Assembly (NCBI GenBank): GCA_963169595.1
Contig: CAUJFM010000155.1
Location: 1-12,023 of the forward strand
Source: Bacteroidota bacterium
GTDB taxonomy: Bacteria; Bacteroidota; Bacteroidia; Flavobacteriales_F; PHOS-HE28
Direction of reading: 5' to 3'
Length of the DNA: 12,023 nucleotides
Shown: positions 11,842 to 12,023 of the stretch, in pieces
How the letters are laid out: the number at the start of each line of letters is the position of its first letter
Numbering within the stretch: position 1 is the first letter of the stretch
Program-made: the position numbers and the translations under genes
The notes under the pieces: model-generated
What the model saw: only the letters and a program-made list of their open reading frames with translations
What the model was told of the DNA's origin: nothing
Databases searched by the model: none

Positions 11842-12023
11842 ACCGGGCTTCCCTCACTGCAATTCCGGCACATCTCGATCCCGCTGCGCGCCGTGAGCAG
11901 CTGGCGCCGGAAATCGGTGTAGGCATTGCTGTGCCACAGCTCACGGAAGCTGTGTGTGCGCAGGTCGCCCAGCACGTGGTGGGCGTCCTTGTCGAAGCAG
12001 CAGGGCACCACGCGGCCGTCCCA
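11832..12023 (-). CDS. Radical SAM/SPASM domain protein, C-terminal end (partial)
   Basis: The frame enters from the window edge and gives 63 residues: WDGRVVPCCFDKDAHHVLGD, LRTHSFRELWHSNAYTDFRR and QLLTARSGIEMCRNCSEG, then SPVWA and TGA at 11832-11834. The CC and CxxC cysteines, with a FRELW-N-Y--FR---L segment between them, are the C-terminal part of a SPASM/twitch-type domain that binds auxiliary [4Fe-4S] clusters. The radical SAM CxxxCxxC core would lie beyond the window, so the exact enzyme (peptide or small-molecule maturase) cannot be named. Nothing in the visible part is broken. The last 12 nt overlap the orphan sorting-domain frame. Confidence 0.8.
   Translation of the reverse strand, partial: WDGRVVPCCFDKDAHHVLGDLRTHSFRELWHSNAYTDFRRQLLTARSGIEMCRNCSEGSPVWA
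11852..12017 (-). repeat. Direct repeat: 3' end of the SPASM gene
   Basis: Same-orientation partner of 9849-10035. About 13 differences in 166 aligned bases by eye, plus the 21-nt insertion present only in the other copy. The two repeats flank the orphan sorting domain and the T9SS cargo gene, 2.0 kb apart. Confidence 0.9.

Noticed and set aside
1..12023. CRISPR array, tRNA or rRNA genes
   Set aside because: No regularly spaced short repeats, no tRNA cloverleaf with an aminoacyl stem and T-loop, and no conserved rRNA segment were seen on reading both strands.

Overview
The window looks like a chromosomal segment of a GC-rich member of the Bacteroidota, most likely Flavobacteriales-like. The evidence is a type IX secretion (T9SS) C-terminal sorting domain, -7 promoter boxes of the Bacteroidota TAnnTTTG type, little use of Shine-Dalgarno sites, the plsC-gatC neighbourhood, and a compact rplM-rpsI-rpsB-tsf-pyrH-frr block. 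The order level is an inference; no rRNA or tRNA gene is present to settle it.

Region 1 (1-2723): the end of a probable plsC, then gatC, a convergent CPBP-type membrane protein that has lost most of its catalytic residues, and kbl (glycine C-acetyltransferase). Region 2 (2760-6365): the translation block rplM, rpsI, rpsB and tsf, followed by pyrH, with strong hairpins between rpsI and rpsB, between rpsB and tsf, and after tsf. Region 3 (6366-9390): pyrH and frr, normally close neighbours in Bacteroidota, are separated by a signal-peptide-bearing hypothetical gene, a second copy of only the 3' end of pyrH, and an inverted FkbM-type methyltransferase gene. frr ends inside a nearly perfect 22-bp foldback hairpin. 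Region 4 (9391-12023, all on the minus strand): a GIY-YIG nuclease-like gene, a truncated copy of the 3' end of a radical SAM/SPASM gene, a secreted beta-propeller-like T9SS cargo, an orphan T9SS sorting domain, and the 3' end of the apparently intact radical SAM/SPASM gene at the window edge.

The most striking point is that the same layout occurs twice in 6 kb: a full (or presumably full) gene, then a gene for an exported protein, then a direct repeat of only the last 120-190 bp of the first gene (pyrH: 124 bp, last 102 bp identical; SPASM gene: 166/187 bp, about 92% identical). No transposase, integrase or tRNA att site is visible. This fits Campbell-like integration through short 3'-end homology, or repeated duplication and exchange, but a misassembly through the 102-bp exact repeat must be excluded first. 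Small palindromic elements (CCGAGCGCAGCCGAGG type and CCTACCGGTAGG) lie at or inside these junctions.
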